Position numbers and translations under genes: made by a program. This document shows, in pieces, positions 1-12,064 of a stretch of 64,000 bases of DNA. The notes beneath the pieces were generated by a model that saw only the letters and a program-made list of their open reading frames with translations, had not been told where the DNA came from and ran no database searches. How positions within the stretch are numbered: the stretch's first letter is position 1; each line of letters begins with the position of its first letter. Source of the DNA: Elephas maximus indicus. Its lineage: Eukaryota; Chordata; Mammalia; Proboscidea; Elephantidae. The stretch is taken from NCBI RefSeq assembly GCF_024166365.1, contig NC_064822.1, positions 107,814,823-107,878,822 on the forward strand, in the 5' to 3' direction.

Positions 1-65
1 GTATGTTGGCCTGATCAACCTCCAACACCCCGCCAGAGCCCTTGGAGCATGGCTCGTCTACTTAC

Positions 66-3000
66 AGATATTCACGGGCCCAATACCTTCGCAGAGCCTG
101 GGGATAAGAGAAAAAGAAGACACAAAAGGAACAGCATCAAACAGAGCAAGGCAGATATGCGTTTGCATCTCCCCTTCTCCTGCCTGCACCATACCCATTG
201 CTGTTGAGTTGATTCTGACTTGTAGTGACCCTGTAGGACAGAGTAGAACTGCCCCATTGGTTTCCTGAGGAGTGGCTGGTGGGTTTGAACTGCCGACCTT
301 TTGATTAGCACCTGAGTACTCAACCCCTGCGCCAGCAGGGCTTCTTAGAGGCCCTTACCATGGACCACGTAATTATGAGGGCTGTGGACTCTGTGCAGGT
401 TTGGATTCTCGATGACTGTGGGCTGGGTAGCAGCAGCAGCAGCACCCAGAGGGATGGGCAATACACACAACTGGTACCCATCCTTGACTAACCTCCCCTC
501 ACTGAACCCACCTGTGCTCCTCGCCCTCCAGCAGGCGCCTGTAGGTGGCGATCTCGATGTCCAGGCCCAGCTTGGAGTTCATCACCTCCTGATACTCCTT
601 GAGCAGGCAGGTCATGTCCCACTTGGCCTTCTTCAGGGCCTCCTCCAGCCCGGCCAGCTTGCACTTGGCATCACTGAGGGCTGCCTCGCCCTGCTGCTCT
701 GCCTCGTTTATGGCACCCTCAAGTTTGCAGCGCTGGGGGAGAGGGTGCAGAAAAGTATTATGGGGGCCCCTGGAGTCCTGAACAGGCTCTCAAAAGAGCA
801 GAGAGGACATGGTGATGTTTACATGCCAGACTCAAATCTGCTGTGGGTTTCATCCTAGGATTGTGACATAGTTTCTCCAGGGAATTGGGACCCGCTCTCA
901 TGTCTATGGAAACCCTGGTGGCGTAGTGGTTAAGTGCTCCAGGTTGGTGGTTCAAATCCACCAGGTGCTCCTTGGAAACTCTATGGGGCAGTTCTACTCT
1001 GTCCTATAGGGTCGCTATGAGTCAGAATCAACTCGACAGCAGTGGGTTTGGTTTGGTTTTGGTTCTCCTGTCTATAACACCTCAAGGGGATCTGAGATTT
1101 CCTTCTTGGATGTGCTGAGCAATTTCTTTGAGGGTAGTAGGTTTTAAGTGTCTCTGGTCTTCACTAGGAAACCTTGGTGTCTTAGTGGTTAAGTGCTACA
1201 GCTGTTAACCAAGAGGTCAGCAGTTCAAATCTGCCAGGCGCTCCTTGGAAACTCTATGGGGCAGTTCTACTCTGTCCTATAGGGTCGCTATGAGTCAGAA
1301 CCGACTCGATGGCAGTAGGTTTTGTTTTTTTGGTTGGTCTTCACTAGTCTTGGAGAATAGAGTGGGTCTGGTTTCCTGAACTCCTCAGAGTCACCTTGAA
1401 TTTCAAGATAAGAGAATTACAGAATCTTTGGGTTGGATCCCTGGCAGCACAGTGGTTAAGAGGTTGGTTGCCAACCATAAAGGTCAGCAGTTTGAATCCA
1501 CCAGCTGCTCACTGGAAGCCCTATGGGGCAGTTCTACTCTGTCTCATAGGCCAACTGTGAGTTGGAATTGACTCAATGACAATGGGTTTGGTTGTTTTTT
1601 TTGGGGGGGGGGTTGGAAAGGACCATGGAGACTATCTTTTCTATACTCCCATCACGTGAAGCACCCTTGCTATTTCATCTTTGACAGTAGGTCACCTAGC
1701 CTCTGTTGGGGACCTCACTCTCCTGAGGCTGCTCATCCTGACACAGGTCAGTTCTTCTGAAGAAGGGGCTCACTTCCTCCTAAGCAAGACAGCACAAGTC
1801 TGTTCCCTCTTCCTCAGCACTTACACCCAGGGAGTGCTAGGCCTGCCCCACATGGCCCAGACAGCGGATCAGCCTCTGATGGGTTCTCAGAGCAGCAAGG
1901 TCTTCCCTGGCCTCACCTGGGCTTTGACATTCTCAATTTCTTGCTGCAACCGTTGAATCAGCTTGTTCATTTCCAGGATCTCATTCTTGTGGTTGCGGAG
2001 GCTGTCACAGTGGTTCCCAGCTCTCATTCTCAGCTCCTCATACTGTCAGGACAGGGGAGGTCAGAACCCCAGGCCCCCACACTTGGAATATCCTCTCTCC
2101 CTCACTGACCCGACTCCCTTCTATAGTGATCCTAGCTTAGGTGCCCTGTGTCCCTTCTCCAGGGATCCTGGCTCAGGTGCTCTCAGAATTCTTATGCCTA
2201 TTTTGCTCCTGTCTCCTCTCCGTTTCTGGCCAATTTCTGTGACCTTGCATAGGGTGCTCCTTACCGTCCTTTCTCACCTTGCATCCCTGCGTCCAAGCTC
2301 CAAGACCCCCTCTTCTCTGTTTAGCTTTTCTGTTGCTCATGCTTTTCTCAATGTCTCATCCTATTTTCTCTGTCCCAGAGACCAGTAGTCTCCCAAGGCT
2401 GGGTCTCTCTTTTAGATGTCCCTCTGGACCTTGGAAGGGGTTTCTGAGCTCAGCCTGGGACACCTAACTGATCAAGAACTGAGGTCAGGCCATATATGCC
2501 CACTGAGGTCAGTACATTTTAATGTTCTCTCTGAAAACAAAATGCAATGTTATGTCCTATCTTTTTAAAAACTTTTGTACTCTGAAAACAATTTCTGTGT
2601 AATAAGTGTTATAGTTTACATTTATGTATTTTTAAAAATTGTCCAACTCTAGATTTTCTGTATATAATGGATGGGAACATATTGCACAGAAAATCCCAAA
2701 TAAGAATTAATCACAAAGTCACTCTCTTTAGCTCTTTTGTTATTTGGTTACCGTAGGAGACCCTGAAGTTGTCTAAACAATATCTACTCTCCCCTTCTTC
2801 TTAAAAAAGAACACTGCTTTTGTTTGGGGTGGCAGTAAGCCCAGATAAAAGATTTATTTCTCAGCCTTCCTTGCAGCTATGGAGGACTTGCCAGTCAGAA
2901 CTAGAGACATTGCCGTGTAGGGCTTCCAGGGAAGCTCTTTAATGTTGAGGATGACTCAGCTGGCATGTTTCTTCTGCCCTCTGTTCTCCTTATTCCTGCA

Positions 3001-6000
3001 TGGAATGAGTATGTGAGATTAGAGATATTGCAGCCATTTGGGGACATGAGGCAGCCATGAGGATGAACATATATGTTAAGGATGATGGAAATCTAGAAGG
3101 AGCCTGGGTTCCTGATAGCATCAGAGAACCACCATGCCATCTCTAGTAATCTATTTCTGTACTTCAAGTTATTTGAGCAAAAAGTAAAAACCTAATTTGT
3201 TTTAACTATGGTTTGATTTCTGATCCTCACAACTAAGTACAGTCCTTAATTATTAGAGTTGCCTTTCTGATCCTGTCTGATTTAGGAGGATGGGAAAATG
3301 AGGTTGAGACTACCTGACTCATGGGTGGTCCAGGAAGGCAATCTGAGGAAGGGCCTGCTAGGGTGAAACCTGGCTGTGGAAGGGCCAGGAGTTGACTCCA
3401 GGCCAGGGTTTGCTACTTTTGATCACCATGCACCTCTAGAAAATGGATAGAGCATCACTTGGGGTTCTCCCTGGGCGGTGAGACCCACTGACTTCAGAAA
3501 AAAAGTTCAAAGTCCTTAGCATAGCTCTGCAGACCTGTGATCTGTCCATGGGTACCTCTGGGCCTGATCTCTTTCATGAATATCACACTCCAGGGACCTC
3601 AGCTGTGTACGTCCATGCTTCCCCCTCCTGGCTCCTGCTGCTCCTCAGCCTGACCACCCGCCCTCTAGTCTATGCTTATTGAAATCTACTTGTCCTTCAA
3701 GATCCAAACATGATTTGTTGTTCTGCCATCATTGCCACAGCCTGCTGCCTGCTGCCTGCTGCTTGCTTTAGCAATCGTTTCATGCTACCTTGTATTTTGG
3801 TTTGGTTGCTTACACACACCCTTCTTCCCTCCTGCCTCTGCCTCCCTCCCCCAGTCTCCTTGAGGACAGGGAATGTCTGAGTCTTCATATCCTCTCAGGG
3901 CCACAGTCCTCAGCAAGGCCATGCTTCCCTGACCTCTCTATTGAAAATTATACTCTGCACCACCCCCTAACCTTTACCCTGATTTATTGTCCCCATAGCA
4001 CACAGTGTCTAAAACACACCTGTTGCATTTATTGATTTGGTTTATTGCCTGTCTCTCCTGCCTCCAGAATGAAAGTGACACAAGACAGGGACTGTGTCTG
4101 TTCTGTCCCCTGCTGGATCTCAAGCGTCTGGAACTGCACTTGGCATTTAATGGCTGATTGATAAACGCTTGGAAACCCTGGTGGCATAGTGGTTGAGTGC
4201 TATGGTTGCTAACCAAAAGGTCGGCAGTTTGAATCCACTAGGCACTTCTTGGAAACTCTGTGGGGCAGTTCTACTCTGTCCTATAGGGTTGCTATGAGTT
4301 GGAATCAACTTGACAGCCATGGGTTTGGTTTTTGATATAAACAACAGCTGGATGAATGAATGCGCAAATGACTGAACACATGCGCGGTACCTTCCACAAG
4401 CAGGGCAGATGAAACTGAGATGACAATTTGCTAGATCCACTTGCCTCCAGGGACACCCCTGCCCTGCTAGCAAGCCCCTAATTACCTAACTCTGGGCCAC
4501 CTTAATCACTATTTTTGCTCCATTAGTAACCACCCCATGTCACCAGCCACCTCCCACGCCTGGAAGCCCAGAGCCCTCTTTGGCCTCATCAACAATTAGT
4601 ATTTATTGACTGTTGCTTAGAGGCCAGGCCTGGAGCCAGTACCTCTGGTGAGTCTGCAGGTAAAAAAAGCTGGGTGCCCATGACACACTAATGACAGGTC
4701 TAGGCTGTCTGTGGGGTCCCCTCCCACGTGCTCTGCAGGGACCTGGCCTTGGGACCAGCAGCAACAACAGGGGTGGGGTTTATGTGGTTACCTGTCACTG
4801 TGGTGTGGCATGGCCCTCATTAGCTTCTCATTGCTTTCTGGGGGAGCAGGTCTGGGGTCACTTCCCGCCCACCTCTCACTCCCTGAGCCTCACCCGGCAC
4901 TGGTACCAGGCCTCGGCTTCAGCTTTGCTGCGGCTGGCAATGTCGTCGTACTGGGCTTTGATCTCGGCGATGATGCTGTCCATGTCCAGCTCTCTGCTAT
5001 TGTCCATTTTCACAATGACCGAGGTCTCTGAGATCTGAGACTGGAGCAGGCAGATCTCCTGGGGGAGGGCCCCGGGGGAGGATGAGTGAGCTCTTAGAGG
5101 ATAAAGAGGGAGGGAAACCGGGAAAGGGGAAGCACCTGCTTTGACCTTTGGGTGACAGATCTGCACCGGACTTTACTACAGCCATTCTGGGCCTCAGTCA
5201 TCAGCTTACTCCTCGTCCTCACTGCCTAGTTACACTGAGTCCCATGGAAACTTTCCCAAAGGGGCCTGAGAGCCCAGGTCTGAAAGATCCACCTTCTGGG
5301 AGTCTCACTGCCTGAGAACCTTTGTCCCCGCTGATTTTGTTACATAGTCATTTTTAAGTCTGCTAGCCTGGAAATGTACCCGTGGGCAGGGGTGTTCCCA
5401 TCCCATTGCTCCCTTGGGATTGGCACAGACTGACCACCTGGTGGGCAGCCTGGTAGCAGGTACCTCCTCATACAAGCCTTTCAGGAAGTCGATCTCCTGG
5501 AGCAGAGCCTCCACGTTCGTCTCCAGGTCAGCCTTCATCAGGAAGGCTGTGTCTACATCCTGTGGCAGAGCAGTGACAGACCATAACCTGGGGCTGGGGC
5601 ACTGGCTGTGGTCTGGCTACCAGCAAGCTTCCCTCAAAAGGCCACCTTCTACCAGCCAGTGCCCCCTCCCAGGCCAGCTGGTGGCAGGTGGCAGGTTCTG
5701 GTCCTCTTTCCTCATTTAGACCCATGTAGAAGTGAAAGGGTGACAGAACCAAGGCGGGGGGGAGGGGGCAGGGAGGTCCTCAGCCCCAGGACCCCAGGCT
5801 GTGGCCTGGAACCCTGATGGGGAAGGATCTGAAGGGAGCACGGCCTTAAAAGAACCTTGACTGTGGTTCCTCAGAGCTCACTTTGTGGAGTTCAGGCCTA
5901 GAAATATCTGGCAATGTGTCTGTCTAAGGAATCATCACGACCCTTTTCATCTTGGGGTGTTTCTGTCAGAGATTTTGTTTTATTTTTGATCTGGGATTAC

Positions 6001-9000
6001 CACGTCTCCACTTCTCGGGCAGGTGTAGACACCACTCTTAACCTGCTTTGGCCCAAGTGAGTTGGGAGGTTGAGGCCAGATCAATCACTGCCCCCTTACA
6101 AGGGGTGGGAGGAGCTGACTTCCCTTTTCTGGGGGGCAGTGGGGCTGGCACAGGAGTCTGAGTGGGGAGAGACCATTTTGCGGGTAGGTGAGCAACAGAC
6201 ACTTTCAGACACAGTCTAGGGGCTGATTGTCCTAGGCCAGCTGTGCCAGGGCATTGGGTCTTCTCCCACTCTGCCCCATTCCCCCTCACCTTCTTCAAGG
6301 CGACAAACTCATTCTCGGCACAGGGTCTCAGGGAGAGCTCCTCTTCATACCTGGAGGGTTGAGGAGAAAGAAATATTTGAGTTGGGCTTGTGGAATTTGG
6401 AAAAGGCCTGGTTTCAGGCCTGAGGGAAGAGGTCTTTAGGTTCCAAATGTGCCTGTCTCTGACTGAAGGCCTAAGGGGTCACCAGGCCTAGCCACGTGTT
6501 TCTGGGCACCTCTAGCCCCCTCCCTCCATTCAAGACAGATGATTATCACCACAGCCTCTCATTAGCCAATTTTCAAGTTTACCTTCTTCCCCCAGTAGCC
6601 TGTTCTTGTGATGAATCATCCCCTGGAAAGACCTTCTTAAAGCTACTTCGTTAGATCTTTCTGCTAAGGAAGCCTACTTCATCTAGCTGTTTCCTCTGGG
6701 AAGGTGGAGGAAAGCTCGCTGGCTGCTGCTGGCACAGCTCTGCCTCTTTGGAGTTGTTCTGAGAGTTGACTGCGGTCGCTGAATTTCCCACAGACCCCAT
6801 CCCACTCCTCACCGGGAGGTTCTGAGCTGGCCCACCCCTGGCATTTCAGTTGCAGAGGTAGCAATTACTCACTTTACCAGGCCCACAGAGGCTGCTCAAC
6901 TCTTTCCTAGGCTCCGAAGGAACTCCTCGGCCTACTCACTGCTCCCAAGGTGAGGAAATCAGGTTCCCGGGGTTCAGAATGACTCAGTTTGATGAGTGAC
7001 TTTGATCCATTGCAAGCTTCACTGTGCTTCCTGACGAAGAGCACTGCTGAGGCTCTGGCAGTGGACGTTGGAGCTGGACAGCCTGGGTTTGGATTCCAGC
7101 TCTGTCACTTGCTAGTTTTGTGACTTTAGGTAAGGTACCTAACCTCTCTGCGCCCCATCTGCAGAACGAGGACAGCCAGGTACCTGTTCACAGAGTACCT
7201 GTCTCACAGATCTGTTGTGAGTTAATTTATCACGTGAGTTAGTATCTGCAAAGCACTAGGACAGTGTCTGGCAGGGAGTAGGTACTGTGTGTTTGCTATT
7301 ATTGTTAAAATACCATTTTGATCTCACCCTTCCCTTACTGCCCTGCTTTTAAAATCCGAAGTCCTCAGCTTGAGCAGCAAACAATGTCTCCTAACCATTT
7401 TTTGTCTTACTTTGCTACTTACTCCTCAGAAAGTTACTTCTCACCTGGGGGGCCAGCCTCCTTCCCCGCTTCTCCTGTTCCTTGGCCTTCCTGCATCTTG
7501 TCTCTGTTACAGGTTTTGCCTGAGTTGTCTCTCTCATTTGATATACTCTTGTCATCTGCTTCTGTCCTCTCCTTTCCCAGGGTCTCCTCTGGACACCCCT
7601 CTTATTAAGAAGCCGTGGGAATGAAACTTATCCTTCAAGGTCCCAAGAAAATGGCACCTCCTCCAGGAAGCCTTCTTGGGTCCCTTCTGCTCTCTCCCTC
7701 CCTTGGAATTCCTCTCCCCTCCGGCTTTTTTAACAACACTGTAGCTGTCCCTGTGCAAGCATGCGTGGTTCATGCATACTGGACTGGGGCATCTTGCAGG
7801 AAGGAGCCAGACTTTTTCCTCTCTCAAACACCCACACCTACCATCACAGGGTCTGGCACCAGGTAGGCACACAGTTGACACTTGCTGCACTGGCGTCCCC
7901 CACCTGGCTTCACTCCATGGACCCACATCCTTATCAATCATTACTCTCAATATATTTGCACTCGTTTCTCATCACTGGAAATGTGCTTGGCTCATCTCCT
8001 CCCCATGTGAATGTGCGCTTCAATGGGTCACTAGCCCAGGATGGGTCCCCCAGGACTTGTGGTGACATTTTTCTGGGTTTCAACCTCTTGCAGACACTGG
8101 TTTCTGCTTGCCTGCACATCCTTCATTAACATATGCATGTCAACTACCCACTCTAGGCTGTGCATCAGACCCTAGAGCTTGCCCTAGGGGAGGGCAAGTC
8201 TAGTAGGATGGGTAACATGTAACCACGAAGAGCTGGGAGGAGAGAGAAGGAGACAGAGACTTGATAGTGCTGTGGGAACTGAGAGCCAAACCAAAAACCA
8301 AACCTGTTGCTTTCGAGTCATTCCAACTCATAGCGACTCTACAGGACAGAGTAGAACTGCCCCATAGAGTTTCCAAGGAGCACCTGGTGGATTTGAACTG
8401 CTGACCTTTTGGTTAGCAGCTGTAGCACTTAACCACTACGCCACCAGGGTTTCCGAACTGAGAGCAGAAGGTGATTATTTCCAGTTGTTGACAGTGAGGG
8501 ATTTGGGAAGCTGGAAGTCAGGGCTTGAGAGAAAACATGAGCTACATTAGCCTGCAGAAGTCCGTGAGTGGTGCGAATGGTTAAGCACTGGACTGCTAGT
8601 GGAAAGTCTGGCAGTTCAAACCGACTCAGAGTCTCCTTGGAAGACAGGCCTGGCCATCTGGTTCTGAAAAGCTACATCCTTGAAAACCCACAGTTCTACT
8701 CTGCACACATGGGGTTGCCACATGGGTCAACTGAAGGGCAACTAACAACAACAACATGTTAGCCTGCAAGTGGTATGAAGACGTGCTTATTAGAGAGAGG
8801 GCTTATCAGGAGGAAGGGACAGCAGAAGGAAAAGCTTGTGGGGAGAAAGGTGTGGGAATCTGCTTGGAGAACAGGAAGTAGCTCAGGATCTGCAGAGGGA
8901 TTGACATAAGACAGGGCAGAAGAGGTGGTTTGCAGCAGAAACCTGGCGTGGCTGAAATGGCAGGTGAAAGAATTTGGCTTACAGTGAGAGAAAATAAGGG

Positions 9001-11972
9001 CCTTATTTAGACAGGGTTGTGGGGAGAGAGATAAAGATGGAAATGTATAATTTCAGAGCTCGGTGCACCTCAAGTGCTGCCAACACCCATCTGTTAGTAG
9101 AGGCCTGCTTGTTGCTATGATGCTGGACAGGTTTCAGCAGAGCTTCCAGACTAAGATGGACTAGGAAGAAAGGCCTGGCAACCTATTTCTGAAAATCAGC
9201 CTATGGGTCACAGTGATAACCCTAGGGGTCACAATGGTTTGATCTGCAATCAATCATGGGGATGGCACAGGACAGGGCAGTGTTTTGTTCCATTGTGCAT
9301 GGGGTCACCATGAGTCAGGGCCAACTTGCTGGCAGCTACCCACACCATCATGTGACAAATGGGCAGTATATTAAATGCTCTGCCTGTGTTATCCCACTTA
9401 GTTGTTCTATCATTGAATTAACTTTTAGGCTTCCTATCTTATAGATGAAGAAACTGAGGTCCAAATTGTTTATGCAGCTTGCCCTAGGTCTCAGGCTGGC
9501 TTATGATGTTTTCTGTCAGGCTCTGAAGTCCATGTTCATGTCACCCTTCATGGGAAGACTCACTTTTTCTTGTAGCCCTCCAGAACGTCCTGGAGGCTGC
9601 AGAGCTCTGACTCCAGCCTCGTTTGGTCCCCGGCCACACAGTCCAGCTGTCGCCGGAGGGTGCAGATGTAGGTCTCGAAGATGGGCTCAATGTTGCTCTG
9701 GCAGCACCTCTGCTGCTGCAGGAAGTTCCATTTGGTCTCCAGGAGCTTGTTCTGCTGCTCCAGGAACCGTACCTGCAGCCAAGAATATGATGTTACTGGG
9801 GAAGCAGGGACCCTGGGGACCTTGCTTGGAGAGAGTAAATGGTGGCGGGGGAAGTGGAATGGGGCCATGTCTTTTCTTCCAACACACCACCACCAATGTG
9901 CTAGAATTTGCAAAGATTAGGGTCTCTGTGTATACTGGCCCCTGAGGATATTTGCCTCTGTGTCTCCCCTGCCTGAGGTTATAGGACCCCCACCTTCCAT
10001 TCAGGGGCCGCAGGTTGTAATAGCAAGGGTGCAGTCCCAAGATGCCTGGGGCAGGTCCATGTTCCTGTCCTGCCTGCCTGCCTCTCACTAGCCTTGTGGT
10101 TTTGACCAAGCCACCCCATCCCTTCAAACTTACTTTGCTTCCTACAACTCCTACTGGAGATCATGTGTGGGAAAGCACTTTGCAAATCTTCATACTAATG
10201 TAAGATGATGATATTATACTTGGGAGTAGGGGCTTGCTTTTATTATAGCCCAGGGGAACTCAAGGCGGAAAGGTCAGATCAAGGGTTTTGGCTTAGGACT
10301 CTAAGATCTTCACCTATTCTGCCACATTCTGCATGGCTGCATCCAAAAAATGCCAAGAGCGTAGTAACACGGAAGCTGCTGGCCCACTGCCTCTATTTTT
10401 GTGGATTGGAAACAGATGAGGAAAAGCTGAGTGAGTTGACCATGGCCATTGGGAAAGAGAACACCATCTTCGGTCCGCTCCCTGGGATTTTCCATATTGT
10501 GCACTGTCTCTCAAAAAAGCAGCGGAAGAACTAATGTTGCCCTGCTTCTCCTCCACAGCCACATCACCAGGAGGCTCCCACCCTTACAGAAGATGGTTGT
10601 GACATTGTTGACCATCAGGGCCTGTGTTTTGGAATGAGTTTACAACCAGAACTTAATGAGCTTTAAAAATAAAACTGTAAGTATAATAGTGCCCATCTCA
10701 CTAAAATCATTTCCTTTTGGAAACACTTTAGGACACATTACCTCTTCAGTTGACCCCACCCGCCACCCCCCCCCACACAGTAGAGCCCCTGAAATTGAGA
10801 GGAAGTGGCTTGCTTGCATGAGGCCCTCAGGATAATAGTAGAGAGCCAGCATCAGGGCCCAGGTTTTTACTCTAAACCTTGAGGTTACCAGAAACACTTA
10901 CTCAGCCCTTGGCATGTATCCTGATCCCAAGAGCTTCCCTGGGGCATGTGGACAGGCCCTGGGGACAGCTGAAGAGTGACAGGCCAGTTTGGTGCTTTCT
11001 AAGGCAATGTGTTGCCCTTCCCATAGCCTTTTCAGAGCTGTGGCTCTGAGGTTGACAAACCTGGATGATAGTCACCTAGTGCCCCTAGCTCAGACTGCCC
11101 CACATTTTGCTCATCCAAGGTCTAAGCTGATGGCAAATTCTGGTGTCACAGTGCCCATCGCGGCCTCCATGCCCAGGTGTCTCAACCTGGCTGGGGCACA
11201 CAGAATGTGGCTGTAGTTTTAAAGCCTCTTCGGGGAGAACAATTCGCTGCCTCTTTGGTAATTTCTTTCCTTACTTTGGAAGTTCTTCTTGTAGTCTAAC
11301 CTTAGATAACTTCAATAACTTTATCAGATAATATCCAGAGAGAGATGACATACTTAAAAAAAGGACAAGGCCACAAAAATGTTTTATGTTGAGCCTGGTC
11401 TAACCAGCTTACAACAATTAGTGGCTGTGGACTATAGGAGCAGCCAATGGACAAACCCTGACTTCTCTATTGTCAATGTCTCCCTGCTGCTCTGGGATCA
11501 GACACCCAGGTTCCCTGCAATGGCTCTCATCCTGCATCCCTGGACCATTTGAGCCCTGGCCTCTTACCTTGTTGATGAAGGATACAAAGCGGTTGTTGAG
11601 GCACTTGATCTGCTCCTTCTCATCCCTCTTCACCTTCTGCACAGTTGGATCAATCTCCAGCTCGAGTGGCACCAGTAGGCTCTCATTGATGGTGACAGGG
11701 GTGATGCAAGGAGAAGGCCCACAGGGGCCCCCAACTCGGTACCCAAAACCAGGCAGGCCACACCTGGAGGCGACCCGGGGCCTCCCAAAGCCCACATTGC
11801 ACAGGCTCCTTGAGCTGAGGCAGCCCAGGGCTCGGAGGCCCCCACCACCCCCAGGCCGGCAAGGTCCCTTGCTCACTGAGTAATGGGTCACTGTCCGGGG
11901 GATGACAGCTGTGCATGAGCTAAAGCTCCGACTGCCACTTCTGCAGCCCGGCTGGAAGGAGCGGCACGACAT
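66..11972 (-). CDS. KRT82: Keratin 82, type II hair (cuticle) keratin; exons 1-8, exon 9 off the left edge
   Basis: Coding exons, 1 to 8: 11568-11972, 9564-9772, 6290-6350, 5464-5559, 4894-5058, 1917-2042, 512-732 and 66-97. Sizes are 405, 209, 61, 96, 165, 126, 221 and 32 bp, all with GT/AG borders and an open frame. The product pairs with type I hair keratins in intermediate filaments of the hair cuticle. The head starts MSCRSFQPG and includes [15 protein letters not shown], closely matching human K82 from memory. The rod starts near residue 117 ([10 protein letters not shown]) and ends with the helix-termination motif [15 protein letters not shown] near 428. Exon 2 has the cysteine-rich QQQRCC stretch of hair keratins. 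The ATG at 11972 is the first Met of the keratin head; an upstream in-frame ATG at 12026 lies in the 5' leader and would add residues unlike any keratin. Exon 8 is one codon shorter than in the other three genes. The Cys-rich tail is not visible. Confidence 0.93.
192..345 (-). mobile_element. AfroSINE, short class, KRT82 intron 7
   Basis: Reverse copy: opens CATTGCTGTTGAGTTGATTC and ends near GCGCCAGCAGGGCTTC, the complement of the usual CCTGGTGGCGCAGTGG head. Confidence 0.85.
906..1066 (+). mobile_element. AfroSINE, short class, KRT82 intron 6
   Basis: Good copy: AACCCTGGTGGCGTAGTGG head with tRNA-like A box, B-box-like GGTTCAAATCC, and the TATGAGTCAGAATCAACTCG tail region followed by T/G-rich sequence. 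Confidence 0.92.
1167..1332 (+). mobile_element. AfroSINE, short class, KRT82 intron 6
   Basis: Second of three same-orientation copies within 700 bp. Head AACCTTGGTGTCTTAGTGG, B box GTTCAAATC, tail GAGTCAGAACCGACTCGATG. Confidence 0.9.
1436..1600 (+). mobile_element. AfroSINE, short class, KRT82 intron 6
   Basis: Third, more diverged copy: CCCTGGCAGCACAGTGG head, and a GAGTTGGAATTGACTCAATG tail followed by a T/G homopolymer run. Confidence 0.85.
2750..3200. repeat. Old interspersed repeat, family uncertain, KRT82 intron 5
   Basis: Phrases such as GCAGCCATGAGGATGAACAT and GAAGGAGCCTGGGTTCCTGA recur in many mammalian repeats of one old family that I cannot name with confidence. Confidence 0.35.
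3670..4165 (+). repeat. L2 LINE fragment (continues after the SINE to about 4372)
   Basis: TTGTCCTTCAAGATCCAAAC, CTCCTTGAGGACAGGGAATG and a trailing GGATGAATGAATG after the SINE are typical of the L2 3' end. An ancient repeat in KRT82 intron 5. Confidence 0.55.
4168..4336 (+). mobile_element. AfroSINE, short class, inserted in an L2 fragment
   Basis: Head AAACCCTGGTGGCATAGTGG, tail GAGTTGGAATCAACTTGACA. L2-like sequence lies on both sides, with TTGATA at each junction, so the SINE split an older L2 in KRT82 intron 5. Confidence 0.88.
7072..7305 (+). repeat. MIR SINE
   Basis: GGTTTGGATTCCAGCTCTGTCACTTGCTAG-type core, then CCTAACCTCTCTGCGCCCCA and CAAAGCACTAGGACAGTGTC, matching the MIR layout. 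Confidence 0.7.
7600..7960 (+). repeat. L2 LINE fragment in KRT82 intron 2
   Basis: TTATCCTTCAAGGTCCCAAG and GCACCTCCTCCAGGAAGCCT are hallmark L2 3' segments. Confidence 0.55.
8285..8455 (-). mobile_element. AfroSINE, short class, KRT82 intron 2
   Basis: Well-preserved reverse copy from AACCAAAAACCAAACC to GCCACCAGGGTTTCC. Confidence 0.9.
8562..8757 (+). mobile_element. AfroSINE, long class with (CAA)n tail, KRT82 intron 2
   Basis: Contains the extra block (GAAGACAGGCCTGGCCATCT ... GAAAACCCACAG) missing from the short class and ends GGGCAACTAACAACAACAAC, like the RTE LINE tail. Confidence 0.85.
9105..9350 (+). mobile_element. Extended AfroSINE-related repeat, KRT82 intron 2
   Basis: Longer relative with CAGGTTTCAGCAGAGCTTCC and AAGAAAGGCCTGGCAACC and an AfroSINE-like 3' part (GGGGTCACCATGAGTCAGGG). 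It is alignable with 13495-13718. Confidence 0.65.
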
Positions 11973-12056
11973 GGCAGAAGAGAGAGACAGAGAGGTGCGT
12001 GCCCGGGAGGGGAGAATGGGAGGCATGAATTATCAAGTCCCTGCTCAGCTTTCCCC

Positions 12057-12064
12057 CTTTTATC
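12057..12064 (-). promoter_or_regulatory. TATA-like box of KRT82
   Basis: GATAAAAG on the minus strand, about 85 bp upstream of the KRT82 ATG. Spacing fits a short 5' UTR as in other type II keratins. The assignment is by position and motif only. Confidence 0.55.

Noticed and set aside
906-966. Possible tRNA gene (A- and B-box-like sequence)
   Set aside because: This is the tRNA-derived head of an AfroSINE; it cannot fold into a full tRNA and recurs at many sites.
3700-3770. Short CTGCCTGCTG tandem run as a functional repeat array or CRISPR
   Set aside because: Only a few imperfect units in an L2-rich intron; no spacers and not a prokaryotic genome.
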